Source: Arenibacter antarcticus
GTDB taxonomy: Bacteria > Bacteroidota > Bacteroidia > Flavobacteriales > Flavobacteriaceae
Direction of reading: 5' to 3'
DNA length: 64,000 nucleotides
NCBI RefSeq assembly: GCF_041320605.1
Contig: NZ_CP166679.1
Span: 3,706,001 to 3,770,000, forward strand
In this document: positions 19,030-28,153 of the stretch, in pieces
Position numbering within the stretch: the first letter of the stretch is position 1
Layout of the letters: every line of letters begins with the position of its first letter
Program-made: the position numbers and the translations under genes
Notes under the pieces: model-generated
Databases searched by the model: none
The model's input: the letters and a program-made list of their open reading frames with translations, nothing else
What the model was told of the DNA's origin: nothing

Positions 19030-19557
19030 ATGAAAACATCTGAGCTCCCAAAAGGAGATTTCCAACAATTTTATGGAACGTATCTGTCCTGTTTGGAGAA
19101 TGGAGAACTCAATCATTTTTTAGTGCAAGGGAAAACAGAATTTGAGAAATTTGTTAATGAGATATCGTTAGATCGTTTCTCCTATGCCTATGCGGAGGAT
19201 AAATAGAGTTTGGTGGATATTATTTTGCACATAATAAACGTTGAAAGGGTTTTTCAATACAGGGCATTGTGATTTTTACGCGGGGACCAAACTTCTCTTC
19301 CTGGATTTGATCAAGATTTTTATGTTTTACAGGCAAAAGCAAATTCCAGATCTCGATCTAGTCTGGTAGATGAATTTATTGTAGTTAGAGATGCAACTAT
19401 TTTCCTATTCAAGGATTTGGATGATGAGATGCTGACAAGGAACGGTACGGCCAGTAATTTGGAGTGGACTGTGGGTACTCTTGGTTTTGTAATTTGTGGG
19501 CATCAAAAACACCATCAAAATATTATTGCAGATAGATATCTAGCCCCTTATTTATAA
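19030..19557 (+). pseudogene. DinB family protein, inactivated by two in-frame stops
   Basis: One continuous frame of 175 codons from ATG 19030 to TAA 19555-19557 encodes a recognisable DinB-like four-helix protein, broken by TAG at 19204-19206 (codon 59) and TGA at 19270-19272 (codon 81). Family landmarks survive around the stops: SLVDIILHIINVERVFQYRAL with a metal-ligand His, LRGDQTSLPGFDQDFY, and GHQKHHQNIIADRYL with the other two His ligands. At codon 59 homologues usually have Trp (TGG) before the SLVDI segment, and at codon 81 probably Arg. No indel is needed, so the gene was lost by point mutation. It was probably a metal-dependent thiol transferase-like or damage-inducible protein; no function now. 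Confidence 0.85.
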
Positions 19558-19694
19558 CATGAAATTTCGCCTCGGCATTCCAGTGATTGAGGAGTCATTT
19601 TCAGGCAATTTAAATTCTTTTTGGCAGCTTTATTTCCCGATGATTTCCTATTGCACAGTGGGCAATAGTTATGTTGCTTAAATTAAAATATAGT

Positions 19695-19728
19695 AGTCCT
19701 TTTGCTTGTGAGCATTTGCAAAGGGACT
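19695..19728 (-). terminator. Probable aroB terminator
   Basis: 11-bp arms (19695-19705, 19718-19728; one wobble pair) with a 12-nt loop, 20 nt downstream of the aroB stop. A T-rich tail (TATATTTT) follows on the minus strand. Confidence 0.5.
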
Positions 19729-19748
19729 GATTTAAGGGGCTTTTATCG

Positions 19749-20810
19749 CTATTCTGCGTAGTATTCAAAAGCTTCCAACATTAAATTTGACGGCACCTTA
19801 ACATCTATGGCTGGGTCTCCAATTCCTTTCAACAGCACGAAATTGATATTCCCATGGGAATTTTTCTTGTCAAACTTCAACAAAGAGAGAATGGCGTCGA
19901 TATCGGATTTTGCAAAAGTCACTTTCTTATACCTATTTAAAAAGGTCATTTTAATGTCTTCCAATTCAGCTTTGGGTAGTCCGGTTAATTTATGGGAAAG
20001 ATAGCCTTCCAATATCATTCCTACGGCAATGGCTTCCCCGTGGAGCAATAGTTCGTGATCCTGACTTTCCAGAAAATAAGATTCAACTGCATGACCCAAA
20101 GTGTGGCCGTAGTTTAATATTTTCCTGAGGTGTTGCTCGGTGGGGTCCTGAACCACCACTGCATTTTTTATGGAGACCGAAGTATAGATAAGTGTGCTTA
20201 TATCATCAAAACTGGTGACCTTCTTTAGGGTATTCCAATATTTCACATCCCTTATTAAGCCGTGTTTCAGCATTTCGGCAAATCCGCTCTGAAGTTGTCG
20301 TTCGTTTAAGGTATTTAGGAATTCGGGTACTACCACTACCATCTGTGGTTGATTTATAACGCCGATCTGGTTTTTTAAAGGCCCAAGGTCAACTCCTGTC
20401 TTTCCGCCAACAGAGGCGTCTACCATTGCTAATAGAGTAGTGGGGATGTTGATGAAATCTATCCCTCTTTTAAAGCAAGAGGCTACAAATCCCCCTAAAT
20501 CGGTTACCACACCACCGCCTAGATTGATCATTGCACTCTTCCTATCTGCATCCAATTCCGATAAAACTTCCCAAACCTGTGTGCAGGTACCGATATTCTT
20601 ATTTATTTCTCCAGCTTCTATTTCTATGATCTCAAAATCATAATCCCCCTCAATATTTCCCATAAAACTGGGAAGGCAATCATTGTGGGTATTTTCATCT
20701 ACTAGAATAAATATTTTCGAATAGTTACTTTTGTCGAGATGCTTATTTAAAGTTTCATAGCCTTTTTCGTTAAAATGTACGGCGTAAGTAGGAGTGATAA
20801 TGGAATTCAT
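19749..20810 (-). CDS. aroB: 3-dehydroquinate synthase
   Basis: Second enzyme of the shikimate pathway, converting DAHP to 3-dehydroquinate with NAD and a divalent metal. Seen: NLGGGVVTDLGGFVASCFKR (near 97-116), PTTLLAMVDASVGGKTGVD (near 123-141) with the NAD and substrate residues, and the metal-binding region LNYGHTLGHAVES (near 232). Length 353 is normal. Divergent from the proline dehydrogenase gene (93-bp gap). Monocistronic. Confidence 0.96.
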   Translation of the reverse strand: MNSIITPTYAVHFNEKGYETLNKHLDKSNYSKIFILVDENTHNDCLPSFMGNIEGDYDFEIIEIEAGEINKNIGTCTQVWEVLSELDADRKSAMINLGGGVVTDLGGFVASCFKRGIDFINIPTTLLAMVDASVGGKTGVDLGPLKNQIGVINQPQMVVVVPEFLNTLNERQLQSGFAEMLKHGLIRDVKYWNTLKKVTSFDDISTLIYTSVSIKNAVVVQDPTEQHLRKILNYGHTLGHAVESYFLESQDHELLLHGEAIAVGMILEGYLSHKLTGLPKAELEDIKMTFLNRYKKVTFAKSDIDAILSLLKFDKKNSHGNINFVLLKGIGDPAIDVKVPSNLMLEAFEYYAE

Positions 20811-20873
20811 AACAGCAAAAATTTAGGGCAAAATAAAGACTATTTATTATGATACGAATACAAAATCTGTACT

Positions 20874-20881
20874 TATATTTG
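20874..20881 (+). promoter_or_regulatory. -7 box (TATATTTG) of the proline dehydrogenase gene
   Basis: TATATTTG lies 23 nt before ATG 20904. If transcription starts about 6 nt after the box, the in-frame TTG at 20895 would leave a leader of only about 8 nt, so ATG 20904 is preferred as start. Confidence 0.5.
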
Positions 20882-20903
20882 GATCCTTAATAAATTGATA
20901 GAA

Positions 20904-22070
20904 ATGAGGGATATTTTTGAGGATACTGCAACGGCTTTTGCGTTAAAAACGGACTCAGAATTGGAGAGGGCATATTTTCTGTTCAAATTAATAGCTAATG
21001 AACCCTTGGTCAGGATTGGTACTGCAGTAACCAATTTTGCCCTAAAGGCCAATTTACCTGTAGAGCGGTTAATTAGAGCCACAGTTTTTGACCATTTTTG
21101 TGGGGGAGTAAATGAGGAGGATTGTCTTTCGGTAGCCGATAAAATGTACGAGAAGGGAGTAAGTACTATTTTGGATTATTCCGTAGAAGGACAACAGGTG
21201 GAGAATCAACTGGATTACTGCTTTGAAAAAACTTTAAAAACGCTGGATTTTGTAAAAGAAAAAGAAGCAATTCCATTTGCTGTTTTTAAACCAACAGGAT
21301 TTGGGCGATTCATTCTATATCAAAAAATTTCGGAGGGTAAAAAATTGACCCCTTTGGAGGAGGAGGAGTGGCTACGTGTGGTCAATAGATTTAACCAAGT
21401 ATGTAAAAAGGCTTATGACTTGGATGTTTCCTTGTTAATTGATGCCGAGGAAAGTTGGATGCAAGACGCAGCAGACCAATTAATAGAAACAATGATGCGT
21501 AAATATAATAAAGAGAAGGCCATTGTTTTTAATACTTTGCAAACCTATAGGTGGGACCGTTTGGATTACCTTAAAAAACTTCATGAGGACGCCAAACGGG
21601 AAAATTTCGTCATCGGTATGAAGGTGGTCAGGGGTGCCTATATGGAAAAGGAAAACGATAGGGCAGCGGAAAATGAATATCCTACACCAATTTGTCCCTC
21701 CAAAAAGGCTACCGATGAGAATTTTGACAAGGTGGTTGCCTATATGTTAGATAATATAGATGAAATCTCCCTCTTTTCGGGTACCCATAACGAAAATAGC
21801 TGCTACCAGCTTATGGAGCAAATGGATACCAAGGGCATTGCGATAAACGACCCCAGAGTCTGGTTTGGTCAGTTGTATGGTATGAGCGACCATATCTCCT
21901 TTAATCTTTCGGAAAAAGGCTATAATGTAGCAAAATATCTTCCCTTCGGGCCGGTAAAGGATGTGATGCCCTACCTAATTAGAAGGGCTGAAGAGAATAC
22001 CTCTGTAGCAGGGCAGACCAGTAGGGAGCTCACCCTGTTGAAAAAGGAACGAAAAAGAAGGAAAATTTAG
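20904..22070 (+). CDS. Proline dehydrogenase, monofunctional
   Basis: FAD enzyme oxidising proline to pyrroline-5-carboxylate. It is the PRODH TIM-barrel type without a fused P5C dehydrogenase domain. Motifs: FAVFKPTGFGRFILYQKIS, LLIDAEESWMQDAADQL, NTLQTYRWDR, GMKVVRGAYMEKEND, and the C-terminal PYLIRRAEENTS whose Arg-Arg-x-Glu binds the proline carboxylate. Length 388 from ATG 20904; a TTG three codons upstream is possible. Feeds proline carbon into glutamate; membrane-peripheral, passing electrons to quinones. Followed by a terminator. The P5C dehydrogenase gene is elsewhere. Confidence 0.93.
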   Translation: MRDIFEDTATAFALKTDSELERAYFLFKLIANEPLVRIGTAVTNFALKANLPVERLIRATVFDHFCGGVNEEDCLSVADKMYEKGVSTILDYSVEGQQVENQLDYCFEKTLKTLDFVKEKEAIPFAVFKPTGFGRFILYQKISEGKKLTPLEEEEWLRVVNRFNQVCKKAYDLDVSLLIDAEESWMQDAADQLIETMMRKYNKEKAIVFNTLQTYRWDRLDYLKKLHEDAKRENFVIGMKVVRGAYMEKENDRAAENEYPTPICPSKKATDENFDKVVAYMLDNIDEISLFSGTHNENSCYQLMEQMDTKGIAINDPRVWFGQLYGMSDHISFNLSEKGYNVAKYLPFGPVKDVMPYLIRRAEENTSVAGQTSRELTLLKKERKRRKI

Positions 22071-22132
22071 AACGATTAGATTTACAGATACCCGAAGAAT
22101 TCACTTAGGGGAAAGATGGTTTCAAGAAATTT

Positions 22133-22176
22133 AAAAGCGCTTTCCCTTCCTATATCTAAAAAGTGCTTTTTTTTTT
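22133..22176 (+). terminator. Terminator after the proline dehydrogenase gene
   Basis: Arms 22133-22140 and 22163-22170 (one wobble) followed by a long T run to 22176. It lies just before the convergent DUF4258-like gene. Confidence 0.65.
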
Positions 22177-22182
22177 GAGCTG

Positions 22183-22563
22183 TTAAAAGCGTACATCTTC
22201 TAAAATGCTTTTTTTGGGACAATTGCTGACTCTTAATACTGCTTTTTTATTGTTTATAGGGGCTTCTATCAGATAGGTTCTACAGGGGACGGATTTAGTA
22301 TCACTATTTTTAAAATCGACATCTCCATTTTTTAAAAAATTGGCAATATCCATACTGTCCAATTTTTTTTCTTCCAACAAGGTATTTATGGCCTCGGAAT
22401 AGGTCAATTCCTTGGATCGTATGTCCTTTAAGGTCCTACAGTTGGGGAAATAGCAAAATTCCGTACCCGTTTGCTCCGTTTTTTTCTTAAAGAATACGGT
22501 TAAAAATACGATGCCAATAGATAGGCCTATCAAGTAAAAGCCTAAGCGTTTCAAAAATGCCAT
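22183..22563 (-). CDS. Membrane-anchored small protein, DUF4258-like
   Basis: 126 residues: one N-terminal transmembrane anchor (about 5-24, LGFYLIGLSIGIVFLTVFF), then a soluble domain with Cys pairs (CYFPNCRTLKDIRSKELTYS; VPCRTYLIEAP; SNCPKK). The FPNxRTLKDIR pattern resembles a family I remember under DUF4258 in Flavobacteriaceae. Function unknown. It is 3 bp downstream of alanine dehydrogenase on the same strand, so the two are co-transcribed; whether they work together is unknown. Confidence 0.6.
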   Translation of the reverse strand: MAFLKRLGFYLIGLSIGIVFLTVFFKKKTEQTGTEFCYFPNCRTLKDIRSKELTYSEAINTLLEEKKLDSMDIANFLKNGDVDFKNSDTKSVPCRTYLIEAPINNKKAVLRVSNCPKKSILEDVRF

Positions 22564-22566
22564 AAA

Positions 22567-23766
22567 TTAAAAAATAAGAAAATTAATATCGCTGTAGGAG
22601 AGGTCGAACCATTCCCCAACCGATTTATTGGTCAATATACCGTGGTAAAGATACAACCCGCTTCGCAACCCTCTGTCATATCGCAGCGCATTTTCAAATC
22701 CTCCGTCCTCTCCAATCTTTAGGAGATAGGGGGTGAAAATATTACTGATGGAAATAGAGGCCGTTTTAGGGTAACGGGAGGGAATGTTTGGCACCCCGTA
22801 ATGCAGTACCCCATTTTTTACAATAATTGGATTATCGTGAGTGGTTACTTCGCTAGATTCAAAACAGCCGCCCATATCTATACTAACATCTATAATTACA
22901 GCACCTTTTTTCATATGCTCCACCATAGTATTAGATACAACTACCGGTGATCGGTCTTTACCGCGTGTGGCTCCTATTGCTACATCACATCGCTTTAACG
23001 CCTTTAATAGGTTCTTAGGTTGTATGGTAGAGGTGTAGACCGTTTGCCTAAGGTTGGTCTGTATGCTGCGTAATTTGCTAATAGAGTTGTCAAAAATCTT
23101 TATATTGGCACCCAATCCCAGTGCTGATCTCGCCGCGAATTCACCAACGGTACCTGCGCCAATAATGACTACTTCCACTGGAGGTACCCCACTAATATTC
23201 CCGAACATTAATCCATTTCCCTTATTGGTGGCTGCCATTATTTCAGAAGCGATTAAGACGGAGGAAATTCCTGCAATCTCACTTAAAGATCGTACAGCAG
23301 GATACTTACCCTCCTCGTCCCTGATATATTCGAAGGCAATAGCCGTAATTCGTTTTTTTGCCAATTCCTCAAAATATTTCTTGTTTTGAGTTTTGATCTG
23401 CAATGCAGAAATAACGGTGGATTGGGGATTAATCTGCTGAATTTCCTTTATAGTAGGGGGCTCTACTTTTAATATAATAGGACAACCGAAGACCCTTTTG
23501 GTATCCCTTGTAATTTCCGCTCCGGCATTGGTGTATTCAATGTCTAGGTAATTGGCCCCAATACCTGCTCCAGATTCTATAAGAACCCTGTGTCCATTGG
23601 CTGTAATGGCATTTACAGCATCGGGTGTTAAGCAAATACGTTTTTCCTGATATTGGTTTTCTTTGGGAATTCCAATAAAAAGTTCTCCTTTTTGTTTAAG
23701 AATTTCCAAAGTTTCTTCTTGGGGAAGCAGTTGCTGCCGGCTAAACGGCGAGGAATGTTGGTTCAT
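22567..23766 (-). CDS. ald: Alanine dehydrogenase
   Basis: NAD-dependent oxidative deamination of L-alanine to pyruvate and ammonia, also reversible. The AlaDh/PNT N-terminal domain contains GIPKENQYQEKRICLTPDAV (near 32-51) with catalytic Lys/Arg residues. The NAD-binding domain has IGAGTVGEFAARSALGLGA near 205 and GVLHYGVPNIPSRYPKTAS. The N-terminal extension of about 30 residues (with QQLLPQEE) is usual in the Bacteroidota form. It is 399 residues, longer than Bacillus Ald. Downstream small membrane gene is translationally adjacent. Possible alternative: PNT-like transhydrogenase subunit, but no PntB partner is present. Confidence 0.88.
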   Translation of the reverse strand: MNQHSSPFSRQQLLPQEETLEILKQKGELFIGIPKENQYQEKRICLTPDAVNAITANGHRVLIESGAGIGANYLDIEYTNAGAEITRDTKRVFGCPIILKVEPPTIKEIQQINPQSTVISALQIKTQNKKYFEELAKKRITAIAFEYIRDEEGKYPAVRSLSEIAGISSVLIASEIMAATNKGNGLMFGNISGVPPVEVVIIGAGTVGEFAARSALGLGANIKIFDNSISKLRSIQTNLRQTVYTSTIQPKNLLKALKRCDVAIGATRGKDRSPVVVSNTMVEHMKKGAVIIDVSIDMGGCFESSEVTTHDNPIIVKNGVLHYGVPNIPSRYPKTASISISNIFTPYLLKIGEDGGFENALRYDRGLRSGLYLYHGILTNKSVGEWFDLSYSDINFLIF

Positions 23767-23824
23767 AGGTAGTAATTCTGTCTTGGTAGGCGCCGAAATA
23801 CATCGAAACGCAACAAGTCCAAAA

Positions 23825-24385
23825 TTACGATATTTTTTCTTTTTTTAATTCGTCTTTTTCCAGACTTTGATTTTCTGTAAAATCTTTTTCTTTATACGCC
23901 TTCAATTCTAGGTCCATAGCCTCTAGGTCAATTCCCAAAACATGTTTGTCAAACAGCCTAATCCGTATGAAATAAACAAAGGGAACTATTAAGGTCATTA
24001 TGGGTAAGATCCAATAAATCTCTACTTCATCCATGACTTTGGTATCTGCTGCAATTGCTCCAAAAATTTGAAATGCAAACATACTCATGGGAATAAGTAT
24101 TATATGGTACCACCAATGTTTACAAGTGAAGAACCATAGTGTTAACAAAAACAAGGGAATTAGCTTCCCCATTAAAAGCCACATAGTAATATAAATACTG
24201 AGGTTGTACTTACTTTCATAGGTGAACAAAGCCCCTTCATAAATTGCTTTATCGGGAAAGTAGTTGTAGGTGTAGAATAGGTATGGGGTAATAGCAATAA
24301 GACTGGCCACTATGCTGCCTATCAAAATACTTTTTGATTTTTGTTTTTTAGGTTCAGATTTCGGATCAGTACTCTTATTTGGCAT
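23825..24385 (-). CDS. Multi-pass membrane protein of unknown function
   Basis: 186 residues from the ATG at 24385. I chose this start because the longer frame from 24430 would begin inside the terminator stem of the upstream gene. A lysine-rich N-terminus (PKKQKSKS) precedes four hydrophobic segments: about 20-37, 62-80, 85-110 and 122-140. A charged C-terminal tail is rich in Glu/Lys and probably cytosolic. No motif recognised. It lies 58 bp upstream of ald on the same strand and may be in the same unit. I could not assign a family. Confidence 0.65.
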   Translation of the reverse strand: MPNKSTDPKSEPKKQKSKSILIGSIVASLIAITPYLFYTYNYFPDKAIYEGALFTYESKYNLSIYITMWLLMGKLIPLFLLTLWFFTCKHWWYHIILIPMSMFAFQIFGAIAADTKVMDEVEIYWILPIMTLIVPFVYFIRIRLFDKHVLGIDLEAMDLELKAYKEKDFTENQSLEKDELKKEKIS

Positions 24386-24428
24386 TGTAATATTAGAAAT
24401 TGGAGTGTTTTTAGTTCTTATATTAACC

Positions 24429-24468
24429 AAAATAAATGGCTCCTAGTATGCCAAGAGCCATTTATTTT
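24429..24468 (-). terminator. Terminator after the small repeat lipoprotein
   Basis: Perfect 14-bp arms (24429-24442 and 24455-24468) with a 12-nt loop, U-rich on the 3' side in either direction. It separates the small lipoprotein gene from the membrane protein gene. Confidence 0.75.
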
Positions 24469-24495
24469 TATTTTCGTTGTTTTTAATAGTGATTA

Positions 24496-24684
24496 TTATC
24501 CGTTTGGGGGAACCTTAATCCTCGTTTTGTCAATTCCCGTTGGGGGAACTTTAATTCTTGTTTTGTCTATGTTTTGTTCAAACAATTTATCCTCTTCCGC
24601 AGTATCGCTGGGAGTACAGGAGGTCGCGAATAAAGTCAAACAAGCTACCATAGTTATGGTGCGAAAAATGTTTTTGAATTGCAT
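24496..24684 (-). CDS. Tiny lipoprotein with a duplicated C-terminal 12-residue motif
   Basis: 62 residues. Lipoprotein signal with lipobox ending ATSC at residue 23, then a short acidic stretch (SDTAEEDKLFEQN) and two copies of IDKTRIKVPPxG at the C-terminus. The mature peptide would be about 40 residues, anchored by its lipid. I recall other short flavobacterial lipoproteins ending in related IDKxxIxxPxxG motifs, but no function is known to me. Terminator downstream; 213-bp gap to tsaE upstream. The small size and repeat make it a poor target for automated annotation, yet the codon pattern argues that it is real. Confidence 0.7.
   Translation of the reverse strand: MQFKNIFRTITMVACLTLFATSCTPSDTAEEDKLFEQNIDKTRIKVPPTGIDKTRIKVPPNG
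24499..24570 (-). repeat. Two tandem 36-bp units encoding IDKTRIKVPPxG
   Basis: Units 24499-24534 and 24535-24570 agree at 30 of 36 positions. Two differences fall in the Asn/Thr codon; the other four are synonymous. The pattern suggests selection on the peptide after duplication. Confidence 0.8.
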
Positions 24685-24897
24685 CCTATTGTAAATTTAA
24701 AGTTTCGTAAATGGTTGATATTAGCTAATGTAGGAATAAAAGACTACATAGTTTGTATTGCGTCATTAAATTTATAAATTTTAATAGAAAAACCTTGCTA
24801 AAAAGAGTATATCCTTTGTATTTCAGTGGATTACAAAATCTTGTGACTATAAATTACACCTAAAATCCGTACTTTTATTTGTAGCTAATACAACCTT

Positions 24898-25323
24898 TTA
24901 CTGCAGTGGGTTTTGGGAAAGAACCAGGCTTCGAGTTTTTTCATCAATTATACTAATGTAGATATGGGTAGCATTGGAAGGTATTAAAGAAGGGATCTTT
25001 TCTGGCCACTCCATAAATACCCAAGTGTTGGAATACAAATAATCTTCCAAACCTATATCTAGGGCTTCGGTCTCATCCTCTAATCTGTAGAAATCAAAGT
25101 GATATCCCAATAGTTCCTCATTCTGATAATAATATTCGTTAACTATCCCAAAGGTGGGACTACTACTTACATTTCCGCCTCCCAGCTCCTTTACAAGAGC
25201 CTTGATTAAGGTAGTTTTTCCTGCACCCATATCGCCATGAAAACACAATATTTTTGAGTGAGACTCATTAAGGATGTGTTGTACAGCGTCATGGATTTGT
25301 GCTTGGGTATATGTATTACTCAT
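24898..25323 (-). CDS. tsaE: tRNA threonylcarbamoyladenosine biosynthesis ATPase TsaE
   Basis: 141-residue P-loop ATPase required, with TsaB-TsaC-TsaD, for the t6A37 modification of ANN-decoding tRNAs. Walker A GDMGAGKTTLIKAL near 28-41; SSSPTFGIVNEYY; YHFDFYRLEDETEALDIGLEDYL with the conserved aspartates; VFMEWPEKI near the Walker B. Cytosolic. It follows porX by 14 bp on the same strand, the usual flavobacterial order, so porX-tsaE are probably co-transcribed. Confidence 0.93.
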   Translation of the reverse strand: MSNTYTQAQIHDAVQHILNESHSKILCFHGDMGAGKTTLIKALVKELGGGNVSSSPTFGIVNEYYYQNEELLGYHFDFYRLEDETEALDIGLEDYLYSNTWVFMEWPEKIPSLIPSNATHIYISIIDEKTRSLVLSQNPLQ

Positions 25324-25337
25324 GTCAACAATCTATA

Positions 25338-26883
25338 CTATTTAGGTTCTAATACCACAAACGGAATGATCATCTCCTCCAATGAAATTCCTCCATGCTG
25401 GTAGGTATTTCGATAGTAACTAACGTAATGGTTGTAGTTATTGGGATAGGCAAAGAACAAGTCGTTTTTCGCAAAGATAAAAGAACTGCTAACATTGATA
25501 CTTGGTAAATATATTTTCTTTGGATCTTTCGCCTCCAACACGTCCTTTTCCTCATAGGTGAGGCTTTTTCCGGTCTTGTAGCGTAAATTGAGGCTGGTTT
25601 CCTTGTCGCCTATAACTTTTGATGGTTGTTTAACATTAATTGTGCCATGGTCTGTGGTTAGAATTAGCTTTAGCCCCATCACCTGTGCTTGTTGAATGAT
25701 ATCTAATAAAGGTGAGTTTTTAAACCAACTCAACGTTAGGGATCTATACGCTTTGTCATTGGCGGCAAGCTCTTTTACAACGTCCATTTCGGTTTTGGAA
25801 TGGGAGAGCATATCCACAAAATTATATACGATAACCGTTAGGTCATTGTCTTTTTGAGATCTAAAGTTCTGAGCTAAATGCTTGCCTTGCTTTAAGCTGC
25901 TAATTTTATGGTATTCCCATTTTAGATCGAGTCCCGAACGCTTCAGTTGGGATTCAAAAAATTCGGCTTCGTAAAGGTTCTTGCCGCCCTCTTCTATGTC
26001 ATTTTTCCACCATTGGGGGTGTTTTTTTTTCCATATCTAACGGGGTAAGCCCAGAAAATATGGAGTTTCTTGCGTATTGGGTAGCTGTAGGTAGAATACT
26101 AAAATAAGGGATCTCCTTGCGCTTCCTATAATAAGCATTTAAGGTGTCCTCAAAGGTCAACCATTGATCATATCTTAAATTGTCTATAACCACCAACAAA
26201 GTTTTGCGGTCCTTTAATTCTGGTTTAATTAACTGTCCAAATAGAGTGTGCGACATTACCGGTGCCTCCTTATCATGGAACCAACTGGCGTAATTGTTGT
26301 CAATAAATTTCCCAAAATGTCTGTTGGCCTCTGTTTTTTGAGATTCTAGAATTTCAAACATACCAGAGTCCTCTATTCCCTCCAATCGCAACTCCCAATA
26401 AATCAGCTTTTTATATAGTTCAGCCCATTCTTCCCAGCTATCTACCATACTGAGATCCGTGGCTATCTTACGAAACTCTTGTTGATAGTTTGCCGTGGTC
26501 CTTTCCGAAATCAGACGGGAATGGTCCAAGTTCTTTTTTAGGGACAAAAGAATTTGATTGGGATTTACTGGCTTAATTAAATAATCTGCAATTTTGGAGC
26601 CAATGGCCTCTTCCATAATCAGTTCTTCCTCACTTTTTGTAATCATTACCACAGGAAGGGAACTGTGAGTCGCCTTTATCTCATTCAAAGTTTCTAGTCC
26701 CGATATTCCGGGCATATTTTCATCTAAGAAAACAATATCTACATGTTTTTCTTTTAATTCTTCCAAAGCCTCCCGACCACTTAAACAGCTTATGACAGCA
26801 TAGTTTTTGTTTTCTAAAAAAAGAATATGTGGTTTTAACAAATCTATTTCATCATCTACCCAAAGTATTGTTATCTTGTTCAT
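25338..26883 (-). pseudogene. porX: PorX, T9SS response regulator with PglZ-type phosphatase domain, frameshifted
   Basis: PorX is the response regulator (partner PorY) that controls type IX secretion genes and binds the secretion machinery. The first frame (26883 to about 26003) gives 294 residues: a receiver domain with Asp10/11, phospho-acceptor Asp54, Thr82 and Lys104, then the start of a PglZ/alkaline-phosphatase-like domain with VVIDNLRYDQW and the TATQYARN catalytic region. It runs into the run of nine A (minus strand; 26022-26030) and stops soon after (MEKKTPPMVEK). The remainder continues in another frame, HPQWWKNDIEEGGKNLYEAE to the end at 25338, with LTTDHGTINVKQPSK (metal ligands). 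With eight A the protein would be 514 residues, the usual length. The cause may be mutation, sequencing error, or slippage. Confidence 0.85.
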
Positions 26884-26926
26884 TATATTTGCTGGCGTAA
26901 AAGTATTGTGATATTGATCAAATCTA
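26884..26926. promoter_or_regulatory. Overlapping divergent -7 boxes for porX and the HD-domain gene
   Basis: Plus strand: TATATTTG at 26884-26891, 16 nt before GTG 26908. Minus strand: TAGATTTG at 26926-26919, 35 nt before the porX ATG at 26883. The minus box lies inside the first codons of the HD gene, so the two promoters are interlocked. Confidence 0.5.
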
Positions 26927-28143
26927 AGAAACTTAAAATTTTCAATGATCCAATTTACGGATTTATTGGAATACCCAGCGCACTTATTTTTAATCTGATA
27001 GCAGAGCCATGTTTTCAGCGACTCCGGAGAATTTCTCAAATGGGACTTTCCCATCTGGTTTATCCAGGAGCTAACCATACCCGTTTCCCCCATGCTTTGG
27101 GCAGTATGCATTTAATGCAGCAGTCCATCCAAATATTGAAATTTAAAGGAATAGAGATTAGTAAGGATGAGGAAGAGGGACTATTGTGTGCCATTCTTTT
27201 GCACGATATAGGTCATGGGCCGTTTTCTCATGCCATGGAACATTCTATTGTGGAAGGAATAAGCCACGAATATATTTCCCTGATGTTTATGGAACAGCTC
27301 AACAGGAAATACAAAGGAAAATTATCAATTGCCATTGCGATTTTCAAGGGTCAATACCCTAGAAAATTCCTAAATCAATTAGTGTCCAGCCAATTAGATA
27401 TGGACCGGATGGATTATTTAAAAAGAGACAGTTTTTACACTGGAGTAGCCGAAGGGAATATCAATTCGGAGAGATTATTGTCCATGCTAAATGTGTTTGA
27501 CGGGGAATTGGTAGTGGAGGAAAAAGGGATTTATTCCGTTGAAAAATTTCTAATGGCCAGACGGTTTATGTATTGGCAAGTGTATTTGCATAAAACTGGA
27601 TTGGTGGGAGAGCAGTTGTTGATCCGGATATTAAAAAGGGCCAAAGAGTTGTTGTTAGCTGGGAAAGAACTACCCTGTAGCAGTGCCTTGCGATTTTTTA
27701 TGGACAATAAGATTTCCAAGGAAAATTTTAATCAGGATGTCTTGGACCAATTTGCTAAATTGGACGATGTGGATATTATGTATGCCATTAAAGATTGGCA
27801 GGACCAGGACGATTTTGTGCTTTCCAGATTGTGTAAAATGGTCATCAACCGTCGCTTACTCCATATTAAGTTAAAGAATAGGCCTATAGATGAATTGAAA
27901 TTAAAAAAACATTTTTCTAAATTTAAAAATGAGCATAGCCTAACGGACGAGGAGACGGCATATTTTGTATTTTCGGGAGAAACCCATAATCAGGCCTATA
28001 ACGCGGAATACCAGCATATAGGCATATTGCGGTCTAACGGAAAAATAACGGATGTAGCCAAAGCTTCCGATCAACAGTATTTGAAAGCACTTTCAAAAAT
28101 GGTTGTAAAATATTATATATGTTATCCTAAAGTGGCTATTTAA
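26908..28143 (+). CDS. HD-domain phosphohydrolase (dGTPase/SAMHD1-like)
   Basis: 411 residues. N-terminal [31 protein letters not shown], then [14 protein letters not shown] and the HD motif [17 protein letters not shown] (near 93-109), with [16 protein letters not shown] supplying the later Asp. This is the pattern of YpgQ/SAMHD1-like dNTP or nucleotide phosphohydrolases; the substrate is not known. Start: GTG at 26908 gives the usual distance to DPIYGFI; no ATG is available nearby. It is divergent from porX and upstream of lpxD, the conserved order in this family, although its link to lipid A genes is unexplained. Confidence 0.85.
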   Translation: MILIKSKKLKIFNDPIYGFIGIPSALIFNLIAEPCFQRLRRISQMGLSHLVYPGANHTRFPHALGSMHLMQQSIQILKFKGIEISKDEEEGLLCAILLHDIGHGPFSHAMEHSIVEGISHEYISLMFMEQLNRKYKGKLSIAIAIFKGQYPRKFLNQLVSSQLDMDRMDYLKRDSFYTGVAEGNINSERLLSMLNVFDGELVVEEKGIYSVEKFLMARRFMYWQVYLHKTGLVGEQLLIRILKRAKELLLAGKELPCSSALRFFMDNKISKENFNQDVLDQFAKLDDVDIMYAIKDWQDQDDFVLSRLCKMVINRRLLHIKLKNRPIDELKLKKHFSKFKNEHSLTDEETAYFVFSGETHNQAYNAEYQHIGILRSNGKITDVAKASDQQYLKALSKMVVKYYICYPKVAI

Positions 28144-28153
28144 CTATTTTACT

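Noticed and set aside
19204-19272. Stop-codon recoding or selenocysteine at TAG/TGA in the DinB gene
   Set aside because: No hairpin of SECIS type was recognised, DinB proteins do not use selenocysteine, and all other genes here end at ordinary stops including TAG and TGA.
25338-27111. Reading porX as two separate genes with starts at 27111 and 25817
   Set aside because: The two parts are consecutive pieces of a single PorX protein; the 27111 start would run antisense through the HD gene.
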